From contig CAIRZB010000022.1 of NCBI GenBank assembly GCA_903882935.1, forward strand, positions 17,094 to 81,093: a stretch of DNA of 64,000 bases. The letters run 5' to 3'. The notes beneath the pieces are model-generated. The model saw only the letters and a list, made by a program, of their open reading frames with translations, searched no databases and was not told where the DNA came from. This DNA comes from an uncultured Parafilimonas sp. (lineage in GTDB: Bacteria; Bacteroidota; Bacteroidia; Chitinophagales; Chitinophagaceae). A program made the position numbers and the translations under genes. Shown piece by piece: positions 7,711 to 16,538 of the stretch; within the stretch, counting starts at the first letter, position 1, and the number at the start of each line of letters is the position of its first letter.

Positions 7711-8667
7711 ATGAATAAACGAATATTGTTATTTATAGTCTTTGTTGCTACCGGCATTATTTCGTTCTCGCAGGACATACCGGTGAGGCAGCTGCCTACT
7801 GAGGTTTTTAGAACAATTACCAAGGCCCAGGATACCAGTAAATGGACTTGGAAGAGAGGCGGGGTTTTTAATTTTAATATGGCCGAAGGCAGCCAAAGCA
7901 ATTGGGCCGCAGGTGGTGATAACTTTTCGTTGGCCCTTACCTCGCACTTCAACTATTATTTATACTACCAACATAAAAACCAAACCTGGGACAATAACCT
8001 TGATTACAACCTTGGCTATATTCAAACGTCAAGTTCAGGCGCCCGAAAAAATGATGATAGGCTTGACTACCTATCTAAGTTTGGGTTAAGTGTAGATACG
8101 CCTAGTAACAAACTGTATATCTCCAGCCTGTTTAATTTGCGTACACAATTTTTTGCCGGGTATAATTATAACGGCTCACAAGGTTCGTTGTCATCTACCA
8201 TACTGTCGCCCGGGTATCTTTTGCTCTCCATTGGGATGGACTATAAACCTGTAAAGAGTTTTTCACTGTTTCTTTCACCAATTACTAACCGTACAACACT
8301 GGTGCTTGACCCATCCCTTGCCAAGCAGGGCCTTTTTGGCTTGGATAGCGGCAAGCACGTGCTTAACCAGTTTGGTGCCTTTGCCTCCATCGACTATACA
8401 AAACCCATTAGTAAAAATGTTAATTACAAAGGCAGGTTAGACTTGTTCAGCGACTATTCTAACCACCCGCAAAATGTGGATTTGTACCTGACCAATTATT
8501 TTACGTTTAAAATAAACAGGTATCTATCGGCCAACTATACCCTTAACTTAATATACGACGATAATGTGCGCCGGTTTGGCCCCAACGGTACCAGCCCGGC
8601 CCTGCAAGTACAAAGCCAGTTTGGGCTGGGTTTTACACTGCCAATGGCAGTTGTAAAACGTGTATAA
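7711..8667 (+). CDS. DUF3078 family outer-membrane or periplasmic protein
   Basis: A 318-residue exported protein. Residues 1-20 are a signal peptide (ILLFIVFVATGIISFSQ). The mature part begins with the DUF3078 signature: WKRGGVFNFNMAEGSQSNWAAGG, here spread over residues 49-72. It continues as alternating aromatic beta strands (LDYNLGYIQ, ISSLFNLRTQFF) to the last residues, as in an outer-membrane beta-barrel. The function of the family is unknown to me. It is divergent from miaB and convergent with fmt, so it is a single-gene unit. The ATG at 7711 is favoured by the signal peptide and the AGGGAGG just before it. Confidence 0.85.
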   Translation: MNKRILLFIVFVATGIISFSQDIPVRQLPTEVFRTITKAQDTSKWTWKRGGVFNFNMAEGSQSNWAAGGDNFSLALTSHFNYYLYYQHKNQTWDNNLDYNLGYIQTSSSGARKNDDRLDYLSKFGLSVDTPSNKLYISSLFNLRTQFFAGYNYNGSQGSLSSTILSPGYLLLSIGMDYKPVKSFSLFLSPITNRTTLVLDPSLAKQGLFGLDSGKHVLNQFGAFASIDYTKPISKNVNYKGRLDLFSDYSNHPQNVDLYLTNYFTFKINRYLSANYTLNLIYDDNVRRFGPNGTSPALQVQSQFGLGFTLPMAVVKRV

Positions 8668-8674
8668 AGCCGCT

Positions 8675-8693
8675 ATGCAATAAAAATTATTGC
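8675..8693. terminator. weak hairpin between convergent DUF3078 gene and fmt
   Basis: TGCAATA and TATTGCA form a 7-bp stem with an AAAAT loop between the two convergent stop codons. There is no clear T-run, so termination is a guess. Confidence 0.3.
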
Positions 8694-8721
8694 ACAATAA
8701 ATTGTCAGCGTTCGTTAAGCA

Positions 8722-9669
8722 CTATCCGTTAAAATGGTATCCCCTCAAAAAATCGGCCACTGGCATCCGCTTTTTGCCTTCCATCTGTAGGTCGAGTATA
8801 TTAACAAAGCCGTTTGCACAGGCAAAACGTATAAAGGTTTTACCATCGCTTTGCACCGCGCCGCAGGCAATATTGTGGGTGGCTATTTGTTTGCTGCTGC
8901 GGTACACTTTAAGCATTTTGCCATCCAAATAGGTAAATGCTGCGGGGTAAGCAGAAAGGCCCCTTATTAGGTTATGAATTTCCCCGGCGGTGTTTTGCCA
9001 GTTAATGTTACAGGTTTCAGTAAATAGTTTAGGGGCATGCCGTAATTGGTTTGGGTGGGTGGCGGCAAGTTCGTCTTGCGCTTGTTCCACCAATGTTCCG
9101 TCTGCCAAACCTTGTATTGTTTTGGCCAACAGGGCCGCGCCAATGGTTTTCATACGGTCGTGCAGTTCTCCGGCTGTTTCATCCGCACCTATCGCTATTT
9201 TTTCTTGCAGCAATATGTCGCCAGTGTCTATGGCATGTTGCAGTTTAAAGGTAGTAACGCCGGTTTCTTGCTCACCGTTAATAATGGCCCAGTTTATCGG
9301 GGCCGCACCGCGGTATTGCGGCAACAGGCTGCCGTGCAGGTTTATGGTACCCAGCGGGGGCATGTTCCAAACTATTTCAGGCAGCATGCGAAAAGCCACT
9401 ACCACTTGCACATCAGCCTGCAGGGCTGCCAGCTCAGCTATAAATGCCGGGTTTTTTAGTTTTTCGGGTTGTAAAACATGCAAGCCTTTTTCAACCGCAT
9501 ATTTCTTAACCGCGCTTTCCTGCAATTTCATGCCGCGCCCGGCGGGTTTGTCGGGCGCAGTAACAACACCGGCAATGGTAAAGCCAGCCTGTACCAAGGC
9601 ATCAAGCGAGGCAACGGCAAATTCTGGCGTACCCAAAAAAACAATGCGCAGCTTGTTTGTAGTTTGCAT
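8722..9669 (-). CDS. fmt: methionyl-tRNA formyltransferase
   Basis: Transfers a formyl group from 10-formyl-tetrahydrofolate to Met-tRNA for initiation. The 315-residue length is normal. The N-terminal Rossmann part starts IVFLGTPEFAVASL. The catalytic loop shows Asn, His and Asp in the context INLHGSLLPQYRGAAPINW with DTGD(I)LLQ further on. The C-terminal domain is present (ADGTLVEQAQ to the end). The ATG lies only four bases after a TACTTTTG promoter box, so the mRNA may be leaderless. Other copies of formyltransferase-like folds (PurN) lack this C-terminal part. Confidence 0.95.
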   Translation of the reverse strand: MQTTNKLRIVFLGTPEFAVASLDALVQAGFTIAGVVTAPDKPAGRGMKLQESAVKKYAVEKGLHVLQPEKLKNPAFIAELAALQADVQVVVAFRMLPEIVWNMPPLGTINLHGSLLPQYRGAAPINWAIINGEQETGVTTFKLQHAIDTGDILLQEKIAIGADETAGELHDRMKTIGAALLAKTIQGLADGTLVEQAQDELAATHPNQLRHAPKLFTETCNINWQNTAGEIHNLIRGLSAYPAAFTYLDGKMLKVYRSSKQIATHNIACGAVQSDGKTFIRFACANGFVNILDLQMEGKKRMPVADFLRGYHFNG

Positions 9670-9673
9670 GGCG

Positions 9674-9681
9674 CAAAAGTA
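9674..9681 (-). promoter_or_regulatory. -7 promoter box of fmt, four bases from the start codon
   Basis: Minus-strand TACTTTTG fits the TAnnTTTG consensus. The spacing of four bases to the ATG puts the expected transcription start at or next to the A of the start codon. Confidence 0.5.
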
Positions 9682-9813
9682 CGCGTCCCGGTTAAATAAT
9701 TGGCAAACCTAATTAAAGGTGGCATGTAAAGGCTTGCACCTTGGCGCAAGGTGGCCACATAACATGGCTTTCTTTTTGGGCGCAGTTTATGGTTGGTGGC
9801 AGGGCTAAAAAGC

Positions 9814-11091
9814 CTACTCAAAATCCGCGTACAGCAAATACTTTTTCCTTATTTTTTTAAAGGCCGCCAGCTTGGGTTGCCAGCTTTTGCGTATCTCCGC
9901 TTCTGTGCTGCCTGCTTTTATTTGTTCCATCAAGGTGCCGTTGCCGGTAAGTATTTTAAAATAATAGTCGTGCGGCGGGGTGCCTTTTGTTTGCACAAAA
10001 AAACTGTCTTTGTTTTTAAACAGGCTGTAGGCCTGCAAAAGCCAATGCAAATCAATACTGGCGGGTGCAGTTTGGCCGCTAATGTTCCATCCATGGCAAA
10101 GCCTGCCTTTTAATTTGGGGTCCTTGGCGCCTACTGTAACATGGGGGGCAAAGGCAAACAGCGTGTCGGGTAGGGATGGGTGGCCAAATATTTCAAAGGG
10201 GTGGTCTGTGCCGCGCCCTTCTGATAAAATGGTACCCTCAAATAAACAGGTGGAGGGGTACCAGTACACCGCGCCCATTGATGCTAAATTGGGCGATGGC
10301 ATTACCGGCAACACATACCGGCTTTTATGGGTGTAGTTTTTGCATTTTATAACATACAGTTTAAAATTGGTGTTTTTTTCCTCAAAGCCCAGTAATTGGC
10401 TCATGGTTATCTGGTTGCTTTTCTCTTTGCGTATCACCCGCCATGGCAGCCATTCCTCACCCAACAGCATTTGGGCATATTCCCCCTCCGTCATGCCATA
10501 AACAATGGGTGTGGGCTGCATGCCCACAAAACTTTTGTAATTGCTGTCAAGCACGGGGCCGTCAACATAAAAGCCGTTGGGGTTGGGCCTGTCGAGTATA
10601 ACCAAGGGCAGGTTGTTTTGTATGGCACTTTCCAAAAAATACTGTAAGGAGGAGATGTAGGTGTAAAACCGTGTGCCTACATCCTGTATGTCAAACACCA
10701 AAATGTCTAAGTCCGCAAGGTCGGCCGCGCTGGGTTTTGTTTTAGCACCGTACAGCGACACAACTTTTATGCCCGTTAACGAGTCAGTATAAGTGCCTAT
10801 TTGCTCCCCGGCGTCTGCCTTACCTCTAAAGCCATGCTCCGGGCCAAAAATTTTGGTAATACTAATACCCAGTTTGCGCAATGTGTCAACCAGGTGGCTG
10901 TTTGCCACCACGGATGTAGGGTTAGCAAACACGCCCACCCGCTTGCCTTTTAGCAAGGGCAGGTACTCGGCAAACTGGTAGGCCCCCGGAAAAATTTCAG
11001 GTGTGGGGGCATGTTTTTTTGCTGCCGGGGTTTGTGCAGGTAACTGGTTGCAAAGCAAGGATATACAAAAAAATAGACACAGTTTTCTCAT
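9814..11091 (-). CDS. NamZ-type exo-beta-N-acetylmuramidase (DUF1343)
   Basis: A 425-residue secreted enzyme of the DUF1343 family, whose characterised member NamZ removes terminal N-acetylmuramic acid from peptidoglycan fragments. Residues 1-19 are a signal peptide. Family stretches visible are GKRVGVFANPTSV, KIFGPEHGFRGKADAG, VSLYGAKTKPSA, LVFDIQDVGTRFYTY, LVILDRPNPNG, and GRGTDHPFE. It is likely periplasmic and involved in wall recycling. It is transcribed in the same direction as fmt, 144 bp upstream, with fmt carrying its own promoter, so it is probably a single-gene unit. Confidence 0.87.
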   Translation of the reverse strand: MRKLCLFFCISLLCNQLPAQTPAAKKHAPTPEIFPGAYQFAEYLPLLKGKRVGVFANPTSVVANSHLVDTLRKLGISITKIFGPEHGFRGKADAGEQIGTYTDSLTGIKVVSLYGAKTKPSAADLADLDILVFDIQDVGTRFYTYISSLQYFLESAIQNNLPLVILDRPNPNGFYVDGPVLDSNYKSFVGMQPTPIVYGMTEGEYAQMLLGEEWLPWRVIRKEKSNQITMSQLLGFEEKNTNFKLYVIKCKNYTHKSRYVLPVMPSPNLASMGAVYWYPSTCLFEGTILSEGRGTDHPFEIFGHPSLPDTLFAFAPHVTVGAKDPKLKGRLCHGWNISGQTAPASIDLHWLLQAYSLFKNKDSFFVQTKGTPPHDYYFKILTGNGTLMEQIKAGSTEAEIRKSWQPKLAAFKKIRKKYLLYADFE

Positions 11092-11365
11092 GCGCGCGGG
11101 TTATGTGCCGGAAAGATAGTTAAAAATAATTGCGCAAAAAACAGCTTTGGCTTACCTTGCCCCCGTTTGCATGGTTGTTGCAATATACAATGCAGGGGTT
11201 GGTGGCTTTTGGGTGTTACGTACAGCCTACGTTAGGCAGCAGGGCACATTGCATGTTTTTGTGCCAACGCCGCTTTTTTGTTTGGCCTGCTTAATTACAT
11301 TAAACGCCTTTCTGCGGCAGTTAACCATACACCCAACAATTTATTCCCAAACAAAATTTTTAGCA

Positions 11366-11824
11366 ATGAGCGAAGTAAAAAATGGTGATAAAATTAAAGT
11401 GCATTATCACGGCCGCCTGGAAGACGGTACTACATTTGACAGCAGTGCGGGGCGCGAACCCCTTGAGTTTGAAGTGGGTAGCGGCCAGGTAATACCGGGC
11501 TTTGACGCAGGCGTGCTTGGCATGAAGGCAGGCGACAAACGCACCATCAATATACCGGTAGAGGAAGCCTACGGCCCTGTGCAGGAAGATATGTTTATGG
11601 AGTTTCCGATTGACCGCTTTCCCGCAGACATGAAGCCAGAAGTGGGCATGTCGCTGAACATGAGCAATGGCAGCGGCCAAACCATGCCCGTGGTGATTGC
11701 AGAAGTGCAGGAAGCAGTGGTTATATTGGATGCCAACCACCCTTTGGCAGGCGAACCCCTAATTTTTGACCTTGAATTGGTGGAGATTGCAGGCCGCAAG
11801 CCGTTGATAATATCACCGTATTAA
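11366..11824 (+). CDS. SlyD-like FKBP-type peptidyl-prolyl isomerase
   Basis: A 152-residue cytoplasmic prolyl isomerase and chaperone. The FKBP core is VHYHGRLEDGTTFDSS, then VIPGFDAGVLGMKAGDK and the family's VPVEEAYG-like motif (IPVEEAYGP). An IF-type chaperone insert follows (about residues 70-130: VGMSLNMSNGSGQ, DANHPLAGEPL, the SlyD hallmark NHPLAGxxL). There is no histidine-rich tail. The frame is open 73 codons further upstream, but conserved sequence begins at the ATG at 11366; the upstream part has no family similarity and contains no signal peptide that would fit. Confidence 0.92.
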   Translation: MSEVKNGDKIKVHYHGRLEDGTTFDSSAGREPLEFEVGSGQVIPGFDAGVLGMKAGDKRTINIPVEEAYGPVQEDMFMEFPIDRFPADMKPEVGMSLNMSNGSGQTMPVVIAEVQEAVVILDANHPLAGEPLIFDLELVEIAGRKPLIISPY

Positions 11825-11899
11825 AACCTCACCCCCTGCCCCCTTTCCGCGCAGCAGAGAGGGGATATAGAAGAGCGTGTTTTACTGATAAAGCTTTTA

Positions 11900-11941
11900 A
11901 AAAAAGGTTATGTGGCAGGTTGTTGCCACATAACCTTTTTT
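11900..11941. terminator. strong bidirectional terminator between convergent genes
   Basis: An 18-bp perfect stem (11900-11917 with 11924-11941), loop GGTTGT, with an A-run on the left and a T-run on the right. It separates the FKBP gene (+) from the membrane-protein gene (-) and can stop both. Confidence 0.9.
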
Positions 11942-11998
11942 ACAGTAAATCTAATCGGCAATTTCCTTTGCCCCCTTTAGGGGATGGGGTGCGTACCC

Positions 11999-12544
11999 CT
12001 ACCGCCGCCGCAACCACCAACCCAGCCAAATACCTGTTATGCCCCATTCAGCAAACGCATCTATAATATACCCTTTTTGGCCCGGTGTTTCATACCAAAT
12101 ATGGTAGGTGTATGGCTGGTTTAAATATACGATGGCCCCTACAAAAAGACTGGCTATAAAAATAGTGCCGAATGAGGGCAGGGTTATCTTGCCCAAAATC
12201 CATACCAACAGCCAAACCACCACCACATCCACGGCAAATGCACGCAACATACTCATGCCCATGTTGTTGTTGAGTGCCTTGTGGTACGATACCACTGCCC
12301 AAGGTTTGCCTTTTTGTGCATTGGTAAGCTTGTTCATGTCGTCCATATTATAACCTGGCGGCAGGGATGGCATGAAGTACGCCCCGCTTTTAAGGTCCTG
12401 GCTGTTTAGGAAGGCCATTATGCTGTCTTGCTTTGGCGTGTAGGCCTGCGATTTGTAATGGAGGTTAAGCACTGTCCAAGAAAGGAATTGTACCATAAAA
12501 ATAATGATACCGCCCACAAGGGCGCCGACAATCGTTTTTTTCAT
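11999..12544 (-). CDS. small integral membrane protein of unknown function
   Basis: A 181-residue protein with an N-terminal helix (IVGALVGGIIIFMVQFLSW), a soluble loop of about 75 residues, and three C-terminal hydrophobic segments (VDVVVVWLLVWILG, TIFIASLFVGAIVYL, a last one at ITGIWLGWWL). The basic end LRRR would face the cytoplasm. I do not recognise a named family. The ATG at 12544 (MKKTIVG) is preferred over one 13 codons upstream because the hydrophobic helix follows it directly. It is divergent from pepT. Confidence 0.7.
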   Translation of the reverse strand: MKKTIVGALVGGIIIFMVQFLSWTVLNLHYKSQAYTPKQDSIMAFLNSQDLKSGAYFMPSLPPGYNMDDMNKLTNAQKGKPWAVVSYHKALNNNMGMSMLRAFAVDVVVVWLLVWILGKITLPSFGTIFIASLFVGAIVYLNQPYTYHIWYETPGQKGYIIDAFAEWGITGIWLGWWLRRR

Positions 12545-12602
12545 TTGGGGTATTTGTTTGGTTGGGTACAAGGTATAAAACATTTTTAGGTTTTATTAAC
12601 GG

Positions 12603-12630
12603 TTTGCCTAATTTGCCCCAATTAATTTTG
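12603..12630 (+). promoter_or_regulatory. promoter of pepT, box close to the start codon
   Basis: TAATTTTG at 12623-12630 fits TAnnTTTG and ends five bases before the pepT ATG. A TTTG at 12603-12606 lies 16 bases upstream of it, slightly short for a -33 element. Confidence 0.45.
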
Positions 12631-12635
12631 GTTGT

Positions 12636-13883
12636 ATGATGACAGATTATGTTTTTACAGTGGCCGAAAGGTTTATGCGGTATGTGCAAATAGATACCCA
12701 AAGCGACCCCGCCAGCAAAACATTCCCTTCCACCGAAAAACAGAAAAACCTTAGCCATTTATTGGCTGCCGAACTGCTGGCCGCGGGCATAGCAGATGCC
12801 CATGTGGATGAGCATGGGTATGTGTACGCCACCATACCCGCCAACACGCCCAAAACAGTACCGGTTGTTTGCTTTTGCAGCCACGTGGATACCGCCCCCG
12901 ATTGCAGCGGCACAGGTGTAAAGCCTATTTTACATAACAACTACAACGGCAGGGATATAGTGTTGCCCGATGATACCACCCAAGTGGTTAGCCCCAACAA
13001 ACACCCCTACCTGCTGCAAAAAATAGGCGAGGATATTATAACGGCCAGCGGCACCACCCTGCTGGGGGCCGATGATAAGGCCGGCGTGGCCATTATTATG
13101 GATATGGCCAACTACCTGGTTAGCCACCCGCACCTACAGCACGGGGAGATAAAAATATTGTTTACCCCCGATGAGGAAGTGGGCCATGGTACGGAAAAAT
13201 TGGACATGCAAAAACTGGGTGCCGATTTTGCTTACACCTTAGACGGCGGGGAGCTGGGCACCTTTGAAGATGAAACTTTTAGCGCAGATGGTGCCCGTAT
13301 AACCATACACGGCGTAATAGTACACCCCGGCTATGCCAAAGGCAAATTGGCAAATGCCATAAAAATAGCAGGCGAAATTTTGGCGGCACTGCCCACCAGC
13401 GAGTGGAGCCCGGAGACCACCGAAGGCAGGCAGGGTTTTGTACACCCTGTGGCAGTGGGCGGGCTTGCGGAACAAGCCACCATTGAGTTTATTGTGCGCG
13501 ATTTTGACACCGCCAACCTGGCCCACCACGAGGCCCGGCTTAAAGCTGTTGCCGAAACGGTTGTGCAACGCCACGCCGGTGCCACCATGGTATTTGAGGT
13601 GCATGAGCAGTACCGCAACATGAAGGAGGTAGTTGATAAGCACCCCCATGTGGCCGCCTACGCAACGGAGGCTTACCAAAGGGCTGGCCTGGCTGTTAAG
13701 AAGGAACCCATACGCGGCGGCACCGATGGCAGCCGGCTTAGTTTTATGGGGCTGCCGGCGCCCAATATATTCACCGGTATGCAGGCCATACACAGCAAAC
13801 AAGAGTTTGTAAGCGTGCAGGATATGCAAAAAGCCGTTGAGGTATTGGTGAACCTGGTGCAGGTGTGGGAACAAAGCAGCTGA
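12636..13883 (+). CDS. pepT: peptidase T (tripeptide aminopeptidase)
   Basis: A 415-residue M20-family zinc aminopeptidase that removes the N-terminal residue of tripeptides in the cytoplasm. Metal and catalytic motifs are all visible: SHVDTAPD (first zinc His and the catalytic Asp), LLGADDKAG (bridging Asp), TPDEEVGHG (catalytic Glu and zinc Glu), the TLDGGELG zinc Asp, and a late His in GMQAIHSKQEFV. The PepT-specific IRGGTDGSRLS is present. Two ATG codons are adjacent (12636 and 12639); either fits. The dimerisation domain lies at about residues 205-315. Confidence 0.94.
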   Translation: MMTDYVFTVAERFMRYVQIDTQSDPASKTFPSTEKQKNLSHLLAAELLAAGIADAHVDEHGYVYATIPANTPKTVPVVCFCSHVDTAPDCSGTGVKPILHNNYNGRDIVLPDDTTQVVSPNKHPYLLQKIGEDIITASGTTLLGADDKAGVAIIMDMANYLVSHPHLQHGEIKILFTPDEEVGHGTEKLDMQKLGADFAYTLDGGELGTFEDETFSADGARITIHGVIVHPGYAKGKLANAIKIAGEILAALPTSEWSPETTEGRQGFVHPVAVGGLAEQATIEFIVRDFDTANLAHHEARLKAVAETVVQRHAGATMVFEVHEQYRNMKEVVDKHPHVAAYATEAYQRAGLAVKKEPIRGGTDGSRLSFMGLPAPNIFTGMQAIHSKQEFVSVQDMQKAVEVLVNLVQVWEQSS

Positions 13884-13932
13884 CCACGATTCTTCTTATG
13901 CGCCAGAAACACGATTGCGCACCGGTCTGTCA

Positions 13933-14008
13933 GTCTCCCGTTTGACCGGGAGACATTGTTGGGATTTACGAAAAAGCAGTCTGACGGTCTCCGTCTGACT
14001 GCTTTTTC
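13933..14008. terminator. double hairpin after pepT
   Basis: The first stem is GTCTCCCG (13933-13940) with CGGGAGAC (13947-13954), loop TTTGAC. The second is a long stem from 13970-13987 with 13991-14008 (17 of 18 pairs), loop TCT, ending in CTTTTTC on the right. It is likely the pepT terminator. The two hairpins share the words GTCTGTCAG/GTCTGAC and GTCTCC, so one may be a degenerate copy of the other. Confidence 0.7.
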
Positions 14009-14171
14009 AGGTGAATCCGTCAAATCTGGCTAAAATCGTGTATAACCCCGCCTGCGGTTGTATCACCACAACCGGACAGCTTGCCTGTTACACGTGGGCT
14101 ATGTGGTAGGCCATTGTGCATAATCCCAATCCCCAAATCAGGTGAATCAGAAAAATCTGGCTAAAATCGTG
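14008..14171. repeat. pair of 33-bp imperfect direct repeats, intergenic
   Basis: Copies at 14008-14040 and 14139-14171 share CAGGTGAATC at the start and AATCTGGCTAAAATCGTG at the end, differing only in the middle. ATCGTGGTCAA recurs again just after the second copy. The 373-bp gap between pepT and the SPFH gene (13884-14256) otherwise holds only the pepT hairpins; no coding frame is convincing there. Confidence 0.65.
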
Positions 14172-14256
14172 GTCAACAATCGTGGTCAAGATTCATAGTC
14201 AAAAACATTTTTACCATCCCCATTAATTTATCTTACATTTCCAAAAATTTTGACAT

Positions 14257-15198
14257 ATGGAACTCCTTGGATCCTATTGGTGGGTACTCCTAATTGCTTT
14301 TTTCATCTTCAGCGGCTTGGTAACCGTTAACCAAGGCTATATTTCTGTTATTACCATGTTTGGTAAGTACCAGCGTATTTTGCGGCCGGGCCTGCGTTTT
14401 AAGCTGCCCCTGCTGGAAAGCGTGTACAAGCGCATCAGCATACAAAACCGCTCGGTGGAACTGGAATTCCAGGCTGTTACGCTTGACCAAGCCAATGTAT
14501 ATTTTAAAGCCATGCTACTGTACGCCGTGCAGAACGAGGAGGAGGAAACGGTAAAAAAAGTAGCCTTTAAATTTATTAGCGAGAAAGACTTGATGCAGGC
14601 GATGATACGTACCATTGAAGGCAGCATCCGTGCCTTTGTGGCCACTAAAAAACAGGCGGAAATATTATTGCTGCGCAAGGATATTGTGGAATATGTAAAG
14701 GAACAAATTGACCATACCTTGGAAGAATGGGGCTACCACCTGCAAGATTTGCAGATAAATGATATAACGTTTGACCAAGCGGTGATGGAAAGCATGAGCA
14801 AGGTAGTGGCCAGCAATAACCTTAAGGCCGCCGCTGAAAATGAAGGGCAGGCGCTGTTGATTACAAAAACCAAAGCTGCCGAGGCCGAAGGTAACGCCAT
14901 CAAAATATCCGCAGAAGCGGAGAAAGAGGCTGCCCGCTTGCGTGGGCAGGGTGTGGCCCTCTTCCGGGAGGAAGTAGCCCGGGGTATGAGCCAGGCCGCC
15001 GAGCAAATGAAACAAGCCAACCTGGATACCAACGTTATACTGTTTAGCATGTGGACAGAAGCTATTAAGAATTTTGCCGAGGCTGGCAAGGGCAACGTGA
15101 TTTTCCTAGACGGCAGCCCCGAGGGCATGGAAAAACAAATGCGGCAGATTGTTGCAATGACAAAAATTGACCAAAACAAGGCCCAGGGTATTAAATAA
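14257..15198 (+). CDS. SPFH/band 7 membrane protein (stomatin- or HIR-like)
   Basis: A 313-residue inner-membrane scaffold protein. Residues 8-24 form a single N-terminal helix (WVLLIAFFIFSGLVTV). The SPFH domain follows: GKYQRILRPGLRFKLPLLESV, then SVELEFQAVTLDQANV, and IRAFVATKK. After it comes a charged coiled-coil rich in Ala and Glu (about residues 190-240: KTKAAEAEGNAIKISAEAEKE is the core). Members assemble into rings and organise membrane microdomains or proteases. No NfeD or FtsH neighbour is present, so no partner can be named. Confidence 0.85.
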   Translation: MELLGSYWWVLLIAFFIFSGLVTVNQGYISVITMFGKYQRILRPGLRFKLPLLESVYKRISIQNRSVELEFQAVTLDQANVYFKAMLLYAVQNEEEETVKKVAFKFISEKDLMQAMIRTIEGSIRAFVATKKQAEILLLRKDIVEYVKEQIDHTLEEWGYHLQDLQINDITFDQAVMESMSKVVASNNLKAAAENEGQALLITKTKAAEAEGNAIKISAEAEKEAARLRGQGVALFREEVARGMSQAAEQMKQANLDTNVILFSMWTEAIKNFAEAGKGNVIFLDGSPEGMEKQMRQIVAMTKIDQNKAQGIK

Positions 15199-15703
15199 AA
15201 CCTGTTAATCAATCGCAGGGTTTAATAATTTTCAGGATAAGTGCAGATGGTGTTGAAGAAATAGCAACTGTGCTTATCCTGATTCTCATAATGCTAAAGA
15301 ATTTATTTGAAATATCTTGTAGAATTGAGCATTTAGCTTGTTTTTAAACCGAGATAAAATAAGGTTACGTACTGAAATATAGCTGGTGTTTTTTAAATCA
15401 AATTCATTAATGGATGGCCTTATGGCTTAAAAAACCAAATATTTGCAAGCATTTCGGTTTTGACTAAATTTAAATTTGGTAACAAATGAAAAGTCTAGTG
15501 AAATCGTTTTCACTAAGCTTTCTGCAATCCCTTTGCTATATTCCATTTCAGCGGTTTTACCAACTATTTTTCAGTAATATGCCTAAAACAACCACTTCCA
15601 AGGTGAACTATATGGTTCTTTTTAAGTGAGGTATGTATAAGAGTTGAATTTGAAAGTGGGTTTAAAATATTAGGATTTTTAAAGTGCAATGTACTAGATG
15701 ATT
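15199..15703. other. AT-rich intergenic stretch with one hairpin
   Basis: A 505-bp gap without a convincing coding frame. It contains an inverted repeat, CAGGATAAGTGCA (15233-15245) against TGTGCTTATCCTG, with 11 of 13 pairs over a 26-base loop, possibly the end signal of the SPFH transcript although no T-run follows. The rest is visibly more AT-rich than the SPFH gene and continues in composition into the two-gene island that follows. Confidence 0.5.
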
Positions 15704-16507
15704 CTAGTCATTTCCAAGATTTTCTCTGAGAGTGTTAAGGGAATTTCTGATTTTTTTTCTTTCTCTCTTGGTTTTAAAAAGATAAGACATAAAATCGATT
15801 GCTACTTGGAAAGACACACAGCATATGTATATAATATCAAGAAATGCTCTCAATAGGTGAGAAATAAACGGGCAAAGGGTTAAGGCAACCGTAAAAGAGA
15901 TAGTACATATGTTCGAAGGTATTATAGTACGTGATAGTATATAATAGTCAAGTGGGGCATGTTTCTTGTATAAAAAATAAAACACAAGTACTATGGAAAT
16001 AAAAAACACTGAAACAATACCATTTTTAATATTACCGACACCTATTCGAAACGTTTTATACAAAACATAAACATGAAAAAGTAACACAATTATATTGATA
16101 ACAAAAAGTGCGTGGTATAAAGCGTCGGAAGTTAAAAAGCCATCATATCCTGATAATATTAAGATAAAAAGGGAATATAAAGCTGCAAACAAATAGGACG
16201 CCTTGAATGAACCATTAAAGGTAAAATCACTATCTTTAATATAATCTTTAATATACTTGTCTGTTTCAATAAATTTCTTTTGAATGTCTGTACTTAATCT
16301 ACCTCCATATTTACCTAATTCTTGATTTGATTCTAATGCACGCTGCACAATTTTAGAAAAATATGCTAATATTATTTTAGCAACTTTCGGTGCAGGAGAA
16401 TGAATAATTAGAGTAATTCTTTCGCTAAAGCTTTCAACCGTGTAAATAAAATTGAATACAATGGCAACATGAAAAACTGTTTCAAAGTTTTTTAATTCCA
16501 ACTCCAT
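15704..16507 (-). CDS. multi-spanning membrane protein of unknown function (island gene 2)
   Basis: A 267-residue protein. A weakly hydrophobic start is followed by a charged cytoplasmic-looking segment of about 70 residues (RLSTDIQKKFIETDKYIKD). Then come four or five strong helices: YLFAALYSLFILILSG, ALFVINIIVLLFHVYVLY, GIVSVFFISIVLVFYFLY, and a long hydrophobic stretch near residues 200-240. The tail is very basic (KTKRERKKIR). No family is recognised. It lies 31 bp after the PLD-like gene on the same strand, so the two are likely one operon. Its codons are AT-rich compared with flanking housekeeping genes, suggesting recent acquisition. A pore- or effector-like role is possible but is only a guess from topology and pairing. 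Confidence 0.65.
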   Translation of the reverse strand: MELELKNFETVFHVAIVFNFIYTVESFSERITLIIHSPAPKVAKIILAYFSKIVQRALESNQELGKYGGRLSTDIQKKFIETDKYIKDYIKDSDFTFNGSFKASYLFAALYSLFILILSGYDGFLTSDALYHALFVINIIVLLFHVYVLYKTFRIGVGNIKNGIVSVFFISIVLVFYFLYKKHAPLDYYILSRTIIPSNICTISFTVALTLCPFISHLLRAFLDIIYICCVSFQVAIDFMSYLFKTKRERKKIRNSLNTLRENLGND

Positions 16508-16538
16508 TAATTTTAGTTTTCTAAGGGTACAGTAAAGT

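Noticed and set aside
11147..11365. 73-codon extension of the FKBP isomerase
   Set aside because: Cys- and Thr-rich sequence without family character; the isomerase starts at 11366.
13443..13874. Long antisense frames over pepT and other GC-rich genes
   Set aside because: Shadows of real genes; no independent family similarity.
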